A DNA stretch of 64,000 nt from JAGNXB01 sp942490895 (GTDB lineage: Bacteria > Bacteroidota > Bacteroidia > Chitinophagales > Saprospiraceae). The notes under the pieces are model-generated. The model did not search any database, was not told the origin of the DNA, and saw only the letters and a list, made by a program, of their open reading frames with translations. Position 1 is the stretch's first letter, and each line of letters begins with the position of its first letter. Below, piece after piece: positions 8,523-17,752 of the stretch. The stretch lies in NCBI GenBank assembly GCA_942490895.1, contig CALNZC010000052.1:434001-498000 (forward strand), in the 5' to 3' direction. Made by a program: the position numbers and the translations under genes.

Positions 8523-9289
8523 ATTCCAACAGTCTGGTGTATATGGAAATTACTAGGATTTGTGCATGTGCCATCATTAAGGGCGCATCGAGGCTTGACT
8601 AACGGATTGGAAGTTGGATCTGGATGATAGTAATGGAAGGCCGCGGTATTGTTATTCGGGCTGACCGTACTGGTTTTGATCTGTTCTGGTTTGCCGGAGG
8701 TGAAATAATTCCAACGGGCTGCACCTTGAGATCCTTGAAAGGTCTGTATCGCACCAGGGTTCGTTGAAGGTCCTTCCAGGAAAAGATCATGATACTGGGT
8801 ATTGAATTGCTCTTCCCGGAAGGTGAAAAGCTCATTATTGCCCACGATATTGACTCCTACAATATTGTCATTATAAGTATTGCAATTCACTTCATTAAGC
8901 CCTAAACCAGTTGACTCCATTTGCACACCAGCTGCTTCAGCCTTAAAAAGATTGTGGATTGATTCACTGAAATTGGTTCCTGTCATGGCCACATCAAAAT
9001 CAAAATCATCGAAGGTGTTGCGCCAGATCTTGAAGACACCATTTGACGTGCTTCGAATACCCACTGTGTTGTTATAAAATTGATTGTGATACCCATCTGC
9101 AGGACCCGGTATGCCCACCTGGATCTCTCCATTGAGCAGGGTGGAGCCTCCTGCAAGTAAACCGACGATGGACCCGGTAAATTTGTTTCCTTTGGTGACG
9201 GTATAAGAAGCATCCCAACTGATGATGCCCTGGCTGATCTTATTCTGTAAGAAACAGTCTTCAAACAGAACTCCATTCGTCGCCCACAT
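8465..9289 (-). CDS. Middle fragment of frameshifted gene: beta-helix region (part 2 of 3)
   Basis: This frame carries the natural continuation of the N-terminal fragment: GCNGVS precedes the methionine at 9289, then repeats such as NGVLFEDCFLQN, NQFYNNTVGIRS and FKIWRNTFDDFDF. Asn/Phe-rich turns at regular spacing indicate a right-handed parallel beta-helix. The coding-like part ends near 8550 with CALNDGTCTNPSNF. After that the frame reads into sequence that fits the third fragment instead. It has no signal peptide and no plausible start context, which supports it being an internal piece of the 7665-10905 gene. Confidence 0.7.
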   Translation of the reverse strand: MWATNGVLFEDCFLQNKISQGIISWDASYTVTKGNKFTGSIVGLLAGGSTLLNGEIQVGIPGPADGYHNQFYNNTVGIRSTSNGVFKIWRNTFDDFDFDVAMTGTNFSESIHNLFKAEAAGVQMESTGLGLNEVNCNTYNDNIVGVNIVGNNELFTFREEQFNTQYHDLFLEGPSTNPGAIQTFQGSQGAARWNYFTSGKPEQIKTSTVSPNNNTAAFHYYHPDPTSNPLVKPRCALNDGTCTNPSNFHIHQTVGICFLVPPYSYHLERSHVPV

Positions 9290-10905
9290 CGATACGCCGT
9301 TGCACCCATACTCCCTGTATTGGTCCTCAGGAAATGTGTATCGTAAAAGTTGCTGAAGTTCGGGTGGTTGTATTTGTTAAACTCCACACCTTTGGAACAA
9401 TTTTTGAAGGTAAATTCATTTGCTTGAATCAATGCCCCTCGATAAGCCGGGATATCGCCAAATGGGGAAAACGAAGTAGAGATACCCCGTTTGGCACCTT
9501 CGATCATACCGTCACCATATAATAAGACGACGCTGCCCTGAGCTGCATTGAGCACACCATTCGGATCTGGCTGATTCAGGTTGCTGTTGCCTTGGGCATA
9601 GATGCCATGCCAGTACTCTTCCGGGCCACATGTATTGGCTCGTTGTACTTGCCCACCATTCACAATAAGTCGAGCACCTCTCTCCAAAGTGATAATACCC
9701 CATTGAGGCATGAGCACTTTGCACGTGATGGTGAGTGTGGCTCCGGCTGAAACGCGCACATGATTGTACAGGCGCATATCTAACTTCCAGGTCTCGTCTT
9801 CATCGATCACCCATTCATTTTCGGATGACCATACATTGTGATGATACGTTTCGTCACAGTCGATGAATTGACGGAGGCTATTGTAGACCAACCCCCGATG
9901 TATGTATTCGACATCTAGTTCACGCAAAACTGTGCGCCATCCTCCGGTGGAAAGCAAATGATTCTCACAGCCAAAAGTTTCATGATTATACTCTTGGATA
10001 AAGGAATGACCAAATTCATGGGCAAGAGTGGCCCCTTCTCCTACCAGCCAGCCTCGAGTTACGGAGAATGGTTGACCGTCTACAAGGAAATTTTTAAACC
10101 AATAGTATTTCAGATACAAATTGGCAATATGGACTCTGGATGGTTGTTGCAAATCTGTCCTGGATGGCCACTCTGAACACCATGTGTATGGCATTCCGGC
10201 ATCTTGGGGATTATCTATGGTTTGTAACGTCACCAACTGATGGTAAACAGGACCATGATTGGTGAAGTATACGTTGATCCCTCGTGGTATTGATGGATTA
10301 CTGTTGAGCGAGGCATCCAAAGCATTGAGCCACCAAGAGCCTTTATTGGGACAATCCGTCCATCCTGGATTATTTGTATTGTCCCAATAGTACTCATCTA
10401 TTGAAGGATCTATCATGAAGATCCAATTTGGGATGATCTCTACCTTGGCATCTGATGCGGGTACTTGGCAGTCGGGATCTCCTGAGCCCCAAAGGTTGGC
10501 AAAGGTAGAATTACAAGTCGCCAACCATTCGTCTAGAAATGCGCGATGTTCAGGGATATCCTGAAAATTTCCAGTGCCATCTAACTTTTGCAGTACAATA
10601 AAATTTACATGTACTCCAATGCTCCTCGTACTTGTTGGCGGTAAAAACCGCCCTAAATCTGAAAATACAGGGTCTCCACTGTGGGAATCACATGTCATTG
10701 ATCCAGGTGCTGGTTGACCACCCTGCCCAGAAGGGGCAATTGAATCACTCATACCACACATTGCAGGCATCGGATCACTGGCCTGCCCAAAAATGGACTG
10801 GCAAGAAAATACAAGCAAAATTGCAAATCCTAAAGGGAGAATGCCATGAGCTTTCTTTATGAAAGGTCGGAGGCAAACGACTTTGGGGGGGATAGAATTT
10901 TTCAT
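8983..10905 (-). CDS. N-terminal fragment of frameshifted secreted metalloprotease (part 1 of 3)
   Basis: The first part of a secreted protein. A signal peptide ends near residue 40 (LPLGFAILLVFSCQSIFG). A zincin-like domain follows, with the metal-binding HEFGH at residues 296-300 inside GEGATLAHEFGHSF and further histidines shortly after. A beta-helix region begins at about 385. The first ~532 residues (down to about 9308) are coding-like; beyond them the frame gives Arg/Ser-rich nonsense to 8983. One missing G in the GGG run at 9305-9307 would restore the frame of the middle fragment. The intact product would be about 1,080 residues with a T9SS domain. The exact peptidase family is unknown because the third ligand spacing is unusual. 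Confidence 0.75.
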   Translation of the reverse strand: MKNSIPPKVVCLRPFIKKAHGILPLGFAILLVFSCQSIFGQASDPMPAMCGMSDSIAPSGQGGQPAPGSMTCDSHSGDPVFSDLGRFLPPTSTRSIGVHVNFIVLQKLDGTGNFQDIPEHRAFLDEWLATCNSTFANLWGSGDPDCQVPASDAKVEIIPNWIFMIDPSIDEYYWDNTNNPGWTDCPNKGSWWLNALDASLNSNPSIPRGINVYFTNHGPVYHQLVTLQTIDNPQDAGMPYTWCSEWPSRTDLQQPSRVHIANLYLKYYWFKNFLVDGQPFSVTRGWLVGEGATLAHEFGHSFIQEYNHETFGCENHLLSTGGWRTVLRELDVEYIHRGLVYNSLRQFIDCDETYHHNVWSSENEWVIDEDETWKLDMRLYNHVRVSAGATLTITCKVLMPQWGIITLERGARLIVNGGQVQRANTCGPEEYWHGIYAQGNSNLNQPDPNGVLNAAQGSVVLLYGDGMIEGAKRGISTSFSPFGDIPAYRGALIQANEFTFKNCSKGVEFNKYNHPNFSNFYDTHFLRTNTGSMGATAYRCGRRMEFCLKTVSYRIRSARASSVGMLLIPSPKETNLPGPSSVYLQEAPPCSMERSRWAYRVLQMGITINFITTQWVFEARQMVSSRSGATPSMILILMWP

Positions 10906-11281
10906 AAGTAAAAAATTTGGAATGAACTATATATGATTCCAATTTATCACTAAATTCAGATATTATTTCATAAATCTATCGTACCACACAACACGAATGT
11001 GTGCATCAACGTCGAAATGCAAATTAAATTTCGCTTCTCCTCTTTTCTTAGGACAGTAAATAAATATTATAAGCGGTGAAATAGCCGTATTGCCATTTTA
11101 TCCATTGAAAATAAAATAGTCAGATTTGTCGGCAAATAGCAAAAGCCTTCAAAGGCCATACATGGAAAGGCCTTCTATTTCCATGGGCACCGCAACACAC
11201 TTCACTCCTTGGCCAACCAAAGAGTCTCAATTGCTCATCCAATTATGAGCGAATTCGAAGAGAGTCAGAGATGGTTCTGCG
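10906..11281. other. Intergenic region, AT-rich, between metalloprotease and proS
   Basis: 376 bases without a supported gene. The part next to 10905 is strongly AT-rich and probably holds the promoter of the metalloprotease gene. A small hairpin (GCTCAT at 11231-11236, ATGAGC at 11243-11248) lies just past the proS stop and may help terminate it. A short frame over 11209-11403 lies mostly antisense to proS and is not a gene. Confidence 0.5.
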
Positions 11282-12748
11282 TCAATACGCCCGTGCGAAC
11301 AATACCCTCTGACTACTGGGATTTCCTGTCAGAATACAATTTCCTGGTTCGACTGGGCCATCCAGTGGAATGCACCGGATGGTGGCCTTGGTCTGCTCTT
11401 TGATGGCTAATTCAGTTTCTGATGTGCCATCCCAATGGGCGGAGACAAAACCACCGGGGCCGTCCAGGATGGAGGTCAGTTCTTCCATGGAATCCGCATT
11501 GCGGGTGTTCTCTGTTCGATAAGCCTTCGCTCGTTGGAGTAAATTCTCCTGAATTTCGTCTAGCAGGTTGAGGATATAATCGGCCGCTCCATCCTTTGGA
11601 ACAAAGGCTTTCTCCTTGGTATCTCGTCGGGCGATCTCCAGCTGACCTTTTTCCAGATCGCGCATGCCGACACCAACCCGCACAGGCACACCCTGCATCT
11701 CGTGTTCAGCAAATTTGAATCCGGGACGTTTGGTCTCGTCATTGTCGTACTTGACAGATATACCTAGCGCACGCAGATTTTTCATCAGTGTCTCCACAGC
11801 GTCATTGATCTCGGGTGAAGGCTTCGGAATCGGGACGATCACCACTTGCGTCGGTGCCAGTTTGGGGGGCAATACCAGACCATCATCATCACTATGAGTC
11901 ATGATCAGTCCGCCGACCAGGCGCGTCGAGACACCCCAGGAGGTGGCCCAGACAAGTTCCTGTTGATTCTCTTTATTGAGGAAGGTCACATCAAAGGCCT
12001 TGGCAAAATTCTGTCCCAGGAAGTGGGATGTCCCAGCCTGGAGGGCCTTTCCATCCTGCATTAGGGCTTCGATACAGTAGGTATCATCGGCGCCTGCAAA
12101 TCGCTCATTTGCTGTCTTTACTCCTTTGACGACAGGCATGGCCATATACTCTTCTGCAAATGTCGCATAGATATCCAGGATCATTCTCGTTTCATCGACT
12201 GCTTCCTGCCGGGTGGCATGTGCTGTATGCCCTTCCTGCCAGAGGAATTCCGCAGTTCGCAGGAAGAGGCGGGTACGCAACTCCCACCGCACGACATTGG
12301 CCCATTGGTTAATCAGCAAGGGAAGATCACGATAGCTCTGGATCCAATCCTTGTAAGTATTCCAGATAATCGTTTCTGAAGTCGGACGTACAATCAGTTC
12401 CTCTTCCAGCTTGGCATCCGGATCGACGATCAAACCGGACCCATCGGGGGCATTCATCAGTCGGTGGTGGGTTACCACCGCACATTCCTTGGCAAAACCA
12501 TCCACATGCTCTGCCTCCTTGCTCAGAAAGCTCTTGGGAATGAACAGGGGAAAATAGGCATTGACATGGCCAGTATCCTTGAACATCTTGTCGAGTTGCT
12601 GCTGCATCTTTTCCCAGATGGCAAAGCCATGTGGTTTGATGACCATACATCCTCGCACGGCGCTGTAATCGGCCATACCGGCCTTCCGGACTATATCGTT
12701 ATACCATTGACTGTAATCTTCGCTACGGGATGTGATTGCCTTTGCCAT
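11282..12748 (-). CDS. proS: Prolyl-tRNA synthetase, archaeal/eukaryal type
   Basis: A 488-residue class II aminoacyl-tRNA synthetase charging tRNA-Pro. Motif 2 is visible as NVVRWELRTRLFLRTAEFLW and motif 3 as TSWGVSTRLVGGLIMTHSDD. The N-terminus begins with SRSEDYSQWYNDIVRKAGMA. It lacks the long editing insertion of the bacterial-type enzyme and matches the short archaeal/eukaryal-type ProRS with an extended C-terminal domain, which many Bacteroidota use. The C-terminus ends in YARAY-type aromatic residues as in that group. Monocistronic by context: the upstream gene is divergent and the downstream gap is 376 bases. Confidence 0.95.
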   Translation of the reverse strand: MAKAITSRSEDYSQWYNDIVRKAGMADYSAVRGCMVIKPHGFAIWEKMQQQLDKMFKDTGHVNAYFPLFIPKSFLSKEAEHVDGFAKECAVVTHHRLMNAPDGSGLIVDPDAKLEEELIVRPTSETIIWNTYKDWIQSYRDLPLLINQWANVVRWELRTRLFLRTAEFLWQEGHTAHATRQEAVDETRMILDIYATFAEEYMAMPVVKGVKTANERFAGADDTYCIEALMQDGKALQAGTSHFLGQNFAKAFDVTFLNKENQQELVWATSWGVSTRLVGGLIMTHSDDDGLVLPPKLAPTQVVIVPIPKPSPEINDAVETLMKNLRALGISVKYDNDETKRPGFKFAEHEMQGVPVRVGVGMRDLEKGQLEIARRDTKEKAFVPKDGAADYILNLLDEIQENLLQRAKAYRTENTRNADSMEELTSILDGPGGFVSAHWDGTSETELAIKEQTKATIRCIPLDGPVEPGNCILTGNPSSQRVLFARAY

Positions 12749-12946
12749 ATCAAAAAATTGGGTTGAAGCTCTTTACGGATGAAACGTTCTGTTCGTTGCG
12801 CTGGAACCGGATGAATGCTTCCATTGTTGAAACATTGACGTCTTGTTTAACACGCTGTTTAATTGAATTAAGAGCGTTTTAACACCTTTCAGGCCTCAAA
12901 AGTACTATATTAGTATTGGAAGAGAGGAGATAGACTATAACGAGTA

Positions 12947-14320
12947 ATGCACATGAAAAATCTTTGGAAAAACCTGATTATGCTCTTGTTCGCGGCCACC
13001 TTACCGCTGACGATGCAAGCACAATCTGACGACGACCTCTACTATGACCCGGTGTGGGATGTCTCACCCGAGCCGATAGTTTCCGTTGTGGAAACACCAC
13101 AACCTGTATCCTCTTACCGGGAGGAGCTTCCGGAGTATGAGGACGATTACGATGACTATGATTACTGGGAAGACCAGGGTTACTTCTATTCCTCCCGTCT
13201 TCGTCGTTTCCACAACCCTTATCGCGGGTTTGACTACTATGATCCCGTTTACACTGACCTCGGATTCTACGATCCATGGATCATGCCTGGCTCTTCGATC
13301 TATATCAATATCGGAGGCGGGAATGACTATTGGTCCTGGCGTCGACACAATCGGATGCGTTGGGGACCGAGCATTGTGATCGGTGGTGGTTGGAATACCT
13401 GGGGTTGGCGTCATTACAGCGATCCATGGTCGTATAACCGTTGGGGTGCATACCGGGTCTACGATCCGTGGTTTGATCCCTATTGGGGAGGGGCCTGCTT
13501 TAATCGTGGCTGGAACTATGGTTGGAATAACGGTTGGAACAATGGTTGGGGCTCCGGTTGGGGAAACAACTATTACGTGAACAACAACTACTATTATAAT
13601 GATGTCTACAACCAACCGGGTTACTGGAATGGCAATGGAAACGGCACAGTCAACCAGAATCCCAAGGGCACCCATTATGGGCCACGGATTCCGGGGTCTC
13701 GTACCGGGCCCAGCCGAGGAACTGTTCGTGATCCAGAATATGTAGGCGGAGGGATTCCGATTCTCAAAGAATCCATTGGGCGCCCGGCTGGAAACAGGTC
13801 TGGCGAACAGGACGACACTGGAGGCGGAAGAGAGATCCGTGACAATACCAATGTCCGTGATCGTGATGTTTCTACGGTTCGCCCTGGATTGGACCAACCG
13901 GCCGCACCAAGGAATCCACAAGTAAAGGACCCTGTCCGAAGAGACCCACTGTCGCCTTCTGCCAATCCTTCTACCCGTCCGAATGATCCCGTCAAGGAGC
14001 GGAATACTTGGAGTGACATTCCTGACAAACGACCAACGGAACAGTCTGATCGCCCTACTCGTGAAGATAAATCTCGGGAAAGCTATCGGGATGAATATTT
14101 ACGCCGCCGTCAGGCTCCGCCAACGACAGAACCCCGGACATTCCCGGAATCGAGGAATAGAACACGGCCAAACACGGCCCCACAAACTCGTCCCAAAAAG
14201 GATGACAATAATCGGAACCAGCGTCCGACCCAAACCTTCCCTGACCGGAGAATCGAAGGATCGTCCGAGTTATCAGGCACCTACTCCCCCTCGGCGGGAG
14301 ACACCCAGCCGTTCGTTTGA
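12947..14320 (+). CDS. Low-complexity secreted Trp/Gly/Asn/Tyr-rich protein with frameshifted tail
   Basis: A 457-residue frame starting with a signal peptide (WKNLIMLLFAATLPLTMQAQ). Asp/Tyr-rich stretches come first, then a Trp-Gly-Asn-Tyr zone at about residues 120-235 including NYGWNNGWNNGWGSGWGNN, then an Arg/Pro/Asp-rich basic half. Near 14251 the frame appears to be lost. The last 21 residues here look unlike the rest, whereas the +1 frame continues the Pro/Arg/Ser composition (KDRPSYQAPTPPRRETPSRS) through a Ser/Asn/Gly tail to a TAA at 14451-14453. One extra A in the AA at 14251-14252 would explain it. No enzymatic domain is recognisable; a surface or matrix role is a guess. Methionine 3 is an alternative start. 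Confidence 0.7.
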   Translation: MHMKNLWKNLIMLLFAATLPLTMQAQSDDDLYYDPVWDVSPEPIVSVVETPQPVSSYREELPEYEDDYDDYDYWEDQGYFYSSRLRRFHNPYRGFDYYDPVYTDLGFYDPWIMPGSSIYINIGGGNDYWSWRRHNRMRWGPSIVIGGGWNTWGWRHYSDPWSYNRWGAYRVYDPWFDPYWGGACFNRGWNYGWNNGWNNGWGSGWGNNYYVNNNYYYNDVYNQPGYWNGNGNGTVNQNPKGTHYGPRIPGSRTGPSRGTVRDPEYVGGGIPILKESIGRPAGNRSGEQDDTGGGREIRDNTNVRDRDVSTVRPGLDQPAAPRNPQVKDPVRRDPLSPSANPSTRPNDPVKERNTWSDIPDKRPTEQSDRPTREDKSRESYRDEYLRRRQAPPTTEPRTFPESRNRTRPNTAPQTRPKKDDNNRNQRPTQTFPDRRIEGSSELSGTYSPSAGDTQPFV

Positions 14321-14453
14321 ACGCCCATCACGGAGTAACAACAGTAGCAGTGGTGGCACCTTCAATAGTGGAAGTAATTCCAGCAGACAGCGAAGCAACA
14401 GCAATTCCGGAAGCAGTAGCGGAAGGAAGAAAGGACGAGGCGGCGACCAATAA
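14253..14453 (+). other. Displaced C-terminal tail of the preceding low-complexity protein
   Basis: In the frame starting at 14253 the sequence reads SKDRPSYQAPTPPRRE and continues through SNNSSSGGTFNSGSNSS to a basic end (SGRKKGRGGDQ). This matches the composition of the upstream gene and has no start codon or promoter of its own. I read it as the true C-terminus of the 12947 gene, separated by a one-base change. Confidence 0.55.
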
Positions 14454-14485
14454 ACGTTTCAGCTACGTTCCAAAGTAATATGTGC

Positions 14486-14526
14486 AAAGGTGGATGATCA
14501 GCTCAATGGGCTTCATCCACCTTTTT
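14486..14526 (+). terminator. Terminator after the low-complexity gene
   Basis: A perfect 12-bp inverted repeat (AAAGGTGGATGA / TCATCCACCTTT) with a 15-base loop and a T-rich tail. It sits 33 bases past the stop of the displaced tail. It also argues that the next gene starts at 14557 and not at the in-frame ATG at 14482. Confidence 0.8.
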
Positions 14527-14556
14527 ATTTCACCTTTGATCAGAATTCTTTTTCAG

Positions 14557-16071
14557 ATGAAAATACAGACAACACTACTCTTCTTTTGCCTTATGGCTGT
14601 TCAGGGCTTAATGGCTCAATCCGCCAGTGATGCCCTCCGGTTCAGCCGATTGGATCGCAATGGAGGAGCTCGATATATCGGTGTCATGGGCAGCCTCGGA
14701 GCGCTCGGAGCAGACTTTGGCGCCTTATCCACCAATCCTGCAGGACTGGCCGCCTTCCGCCGATCAGAACTTTCTCTGACGCCCGGCCTCTATCACATTT
14801 CAAATAACAGCCGCCTGCTGGGTGGCGACAACGATATTTACCCCGATGATCTGAATCGATTTCATTTCAACAACGGGAATATCGTTGCCGCTCATCAACC
14901 TCGTCGGGGCCGATGGAAGTCAGCCAACCTTGGTATAGGTATCACCCAAATGGCCACTTACCGATCACAAAAGTATTGGCAGGGACTAGCTCCCGGGTCG
15001 GTAACCGATCGGTTTGTTGAACTGGCAGATGGCATCTTTCCCGATGACCTGGATGAGTTCGAAGCTGGACTGGCCTATGAAGCTGGAGCGATCTACGATC
15101 AGGATAATGACAATTTTTACACATCGGATTTTCTGCTGGTACCGGACCGAAGTGCCCTGGTCCGCAAGGAGCAAACCATTACCACTTCAGGTTATCAGAA
15201 TGAATTACAACTCGGTTTTGCCGGCAACTATGACCACAAGCTCTTTCTGGGGGCAACGGTCGGAATTCCCATCCTCAATTATCAGGAAAGCAAGCGGTAC
15301 CGGGAAGAAGACCAAATGGATACGATACCCTTCTTTAACAGTCTGACCTGGCAGGAAGACCTGGAGAGCAGTGGCACTGGTGTAAATCTCAAACTGGGGT
15401 TGATCTACCGGGTCAACCAGATGATTCGAGTCGGCGCTGCTGTGCATACACCTACGGCTTTTGCCATCACGGATAATTACACCAAGAAGCTGACCTACTC
15501 CTTCACTGAAAACGGGCAGACTTATAACCTTGATGCCAGTTCACCTGACGGGGTGTTCGATTATCGACTCTACACGCCCTGGCGCTTGATCGGAGACATT
15601 GGAATCCTTCTCGGAGGAGGGGAAAGCCTGACTGGTGTAGATCGCGCTTCCGGTTTCATCAGTGCTGAAATCGAGTGGGTAGATTATAGCACCTCCAGTT
15701 TCAATTTTACCCCAGAAGTGGACAATCCCGCATTCCGGGAGGCTGAGCGTCAAGCCAACCAGGCGATCATTGAAACCTTACAGGATGCATTGAACATCCG
15801 GTTAGGTGGTGAATTGGCCTACAATATTTTTCGTTTTCGAGCTGGAATGGGATTTTCTGGCACGGAGTATGCTAATAATGACATGTGGTCACGCTCCTGG
15901 TCAGCTGGCCTTGGAATTCGAGAAAGCAACTTCTATATCGACCTTGGATTCCGCAGACAGACCAGAGAAGAAGGGTATATCCCTTACGCGACGGCGAACG
16001 CACCAGAAATACTCGTCAATACCGAACAGATCCAGGATTTGTTTGTGATGACGTTAGGCATAAAACTTTAA
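14557..16071 (+). CDS. FadL/OmpP1-like outer membrane beta-barrel protein
   Basis: A 504-residue outer-membrane protein. I chose the ATG at 14557 because it begins a clean signal peptide (MKIQTTLLFFCLMAVQGLMA, then Q) and because an upstream in-frame ATG lies before the terminator hairpin. The N-terminal FSRLDRNGGARYIGVMGSLG and GADFGALSTNPAGLAAFR segments are typical of the FadL/OmpP1-related barrels of Bacteroidota (the 'NPAGL' hatch signature). Alternating beta strands follow and the protein ends LFVMTLGIKL, a barrel-type C-terminus. FadL members take up hydrophobic compounds; the substrate is unknown here. Confidence 0.82.
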   Translation: MKIQTTLLFFCLMAVQGLMAQSASDALRFSRLDRNGGARYIGVMGSLGALGADFGALSTNPAGLAAFRRSELSLTPGLYHISNNSRLLGGDNDIYPDDLNRFHFNNGNIVAAHQPRRGRWKSANLGIGITQMATYRSQKYWQGLAPGSVTDRFVELADGIFPDDLDEFEAGLAYEAGAIYDQDNDNFYTSDFLLVPDRSALVRKEQTITTSGYQNELQLGFAGNYDHKLFLGATVGIPILNYQESKRYREEDQMDTIPFFNSLTWQEDLESSGTGVNLKLGLIYRVNQMIRVGAAVHTPTAFAITDNYTKKLTYSFTENGQTYNLDASSPDGVFDYRLYTPWRLIGDIGILLGGGESLTGVDRASGFISAEIEWVDYSTSSFNFTPEVDNPAFREAERQANQAIIETLQDALNIRLGGELAYNIFRFRAGMGFSGTEYANNDMWSRSWSAGLGIRESNFYIDLGFRRQTREEGYIPYATANAPEILVNTEQIQDLFVMTLGIKL

Positions 16072-16083
16072 GGGGGAATTTTT

Positions 16084-16117
16084 GGGCAGGCGGGTGAAGA
16101 CCCGCTTGTCCCTTTTT
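16084..16117 (+). terminator. Terminator after the FadL-like gene
   Basis: GGGCAGGCGGGT pairs imperfectly, with one bulged base and one wobble pair, with ACCCGCTTGTCCC. The stem is followed directly by TTTTT and starts 13 bases after the barrel gene's stop. Confidence 0.7.
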
Positions 16118-16124
16118 AGGTCCT

Positions 16125-17126
16125 ATGGTACTGCGTCATCTATTCCTGACCGGCCTGATTGGCCTCTTCCTTCACCCCCACCCAAGCGGTGCCCAATCCA
16201 CTCTTTGCCCTTATTCAAAAGTGTCTTCCGCCCATTTGGTGGAAACCTGGTGGCAATACCTGCATACCGTCCATTCATCATCCAATACTGTTGTCCATCA
16301 GGGACTGGAGGCCTTTCCCTCCTACCTGCACTTTCAATTTGACCAAACAGTAGAAACATTTACCAGTGATGTGTATAAAGAACACTCCTGGAAGGTCATG
16401 CAAGGTCAATTGTACCTGCCCTATCGAGGTGATTCAGTATTCTGTGTCCAACAACCTCAGGCAGATCAACTGACCCTCGATTTCCACACAGGAGATCGTG
16501 GTGAAGGCTATCGCTATGTCTTTCAAAAAGTTGAAGCGGAAGCCACTCCGTTTGTCCGTCCCTGGTATGAACTGCCAACGATCCTGGTCAAACGAGATAA
16601 AATTGCTTCCAGATCCAGGAAGGTGAAAAGCCCCTGGTGGGCCTTCTGGCGAAGATGGCAAAAGGGAAATTCTCCTGCCTCGCCACCCCTTCGCATTCAG
16701 ATAGAAGTGGCCGGCGGCGGGTTTTATGGCGGAATCAATCCGGTCTACCGACAGTACGTCAAGATCAATTCAGAAGGCCGCCTGATTCGGGAAGTCCAGA
16801 CAGCGCGAGAAGGCTTGATGGTGACCCGTAAAAATATTGACCGGACTGAATTGGAAGAGTTCACGGTTTGGATTCGCGACCAGGGCTATTTCGACCTCGA
16901 ACGAGAGTATGATTGTACTGATCCACTTTGCCATCGCAGGAAGGGAGAAAAACCCAAGCCGATGCCTTTGCAAGTCATGGTCACAATGGGCGAACGGACC
17001 AAGGTGGTGTCTATTCCGATCTGGGGTGAAGACAACCAACACGTGCAATATGTCCACTATCCGCCTTTAATTGATCAGATCGTGGAAACGGTGTATCGGA
17101 TGGCCGATCGGATGGAAGGGAAGTGA
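16125..17126 (+). CDS. Hypothetical secreted protein
   Basis: A 333-residue protein of unrecognised family. Residues 1-23 form a signal peptide (HLFLTGLIGLFLHPHPSGA, then Q). The middle has a basic Trp-rich stretch (SPWWAFWRRWQKG near 170), followed by IQIEVAGGGFYGGINPVYRQ and a C-terminal region with two cysteines (DCTDPLCHRRKG) and a VSIPIWGEDNQHV strand. No T9SS domain, lipobox or transmembrane helix is seen, so a periplasmic location is likely. It follows a terminator and so has its own promoter. The function is unknown. Confidence 0.65.
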   Translation: MVLRHLFLTGLIGLFLHPHPSGAQSTLCPYSKVSSAHLVETWWQYLHTVHSSSNTVVHQGLEAFPSYLHFQFDQTVETFTSDVYKEHSWKVMQGQLYLPYRGDSVFCVQQPQADQLTLDFHTGDRGEGYRYVFQKVEAEATPFVRPWYELPTILVKRDKIASRSRKVKSPWWAFWRRWQKGNSPASPPLRIQIEVAGGGFYGGINPVYRQYVKINSEGRLIREVQTAREGLMVTRKNIDRTELEEFTVWIRDQGYFDLEREYDCTDPLCHRRKGEKPKPMPLQVMVTMGERTKVVSIPIWGEDNQHVQYVHYPPLIDQIVETVYRMADRMEGK

Positions 17127-17752
17127 GACGGAGAAACGAAGGCGGAAAGCGGAATTCGGAAAATATGATGGGTTATTCCTGGTTTGCGACAAGCCGAATT
17201 GAGGACCGAGGGCCGAGGACCGGAGGGATTTGGAGACTCTGGGACCGAGGGACTTTGGGACGTAGTGCTTCTAGGATCCTTTCAATACTGGTAGTGGCCA
17301 TAAAGCACACTAGTGGGACCGACCAAATCACAAGCATGAAATCCAAATGACCAACACCTCCTCATCTGTAAAATCCAGTAATCTGTGCTCATCTGTGATT
17401 TAGACAATTTTCGGCTTTTGGCGTTATTGGGTTATTTCGAAGGATTGACCAATGAAGGCTGGGGTTATTCTAACCAGAAACCGAACATCTGTCAAAACAG
17501 AACTGAGTGCCAGAGAACATGTCCTCTCTCATTGAAATACGAGGTTTTTCGGGTTAGACTTTGCAGAGACCCTGTTGCGATAACCCTCAACCCGGAGACT
17601 GTGTAGCCCAGGGCTTGAGCCCTGGGTGTATGAGCCACCAGTAGGACAGAGACTGGTTTCAACCATTTCCCCTGCACGACAAAAATTCCAGTAACCTGGA
17701 TCCGGACTAAATGGCCAGAAGCGGAAGGCGGAAATCAGAAGGACGAGAAACC
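17127..17752. other. Non-coding region with low-complexity repeats and a palindrome
   Basis: 626 bases with no supported gene. The left part is made of purine-rich degenerate repeats of the 'gaggaccgagg / ggaaggcgga' kind that recur at other intergenic sites in the window (17701-17740, 47393-48394). The middle holds phrases like 'atctgtgctcatctgtgatt', and the right part the palindrome described separately. Short frames here lack coding character. Confidence 0.6.
17607..17626. repeat. Perfect GC-rich palindrome
   Basis: CCCAGGGCTTGAGCCCTGGG folds into an 8-bp GC stem with a 4-base loop. A related motif (AACCCTGGG in two orientations) occurs near 50105-50150. It may be a REP-like interspersed hairpin. 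No T run follows, so it is not an obvious terminator. Confidence 0.6.

Noticed and set aside
11209..11403. Short plus-strand gene near the proS end
   Set aside because: Most of it is antisense to proS, and it lacks coding character.
13064..13921. 285-residue minus-strand gene
   Set aside because: It mirrors the biased composition of the low-complexity gene on the other strand (Ile/Val/Pro strings) and lacks real domain features.
14482..14556. Longer N-terminus for the FadL-like barrel
   Set aside because: The in-frame ATG lies in front of the terminator hairpin, and the signal peptide begins at 14557.
17123..17350. Small gene in the 17.1-17.75 kb gap
   Set aside because: The frame is made of purine-rich degenerate repeat and has no family or start signal.
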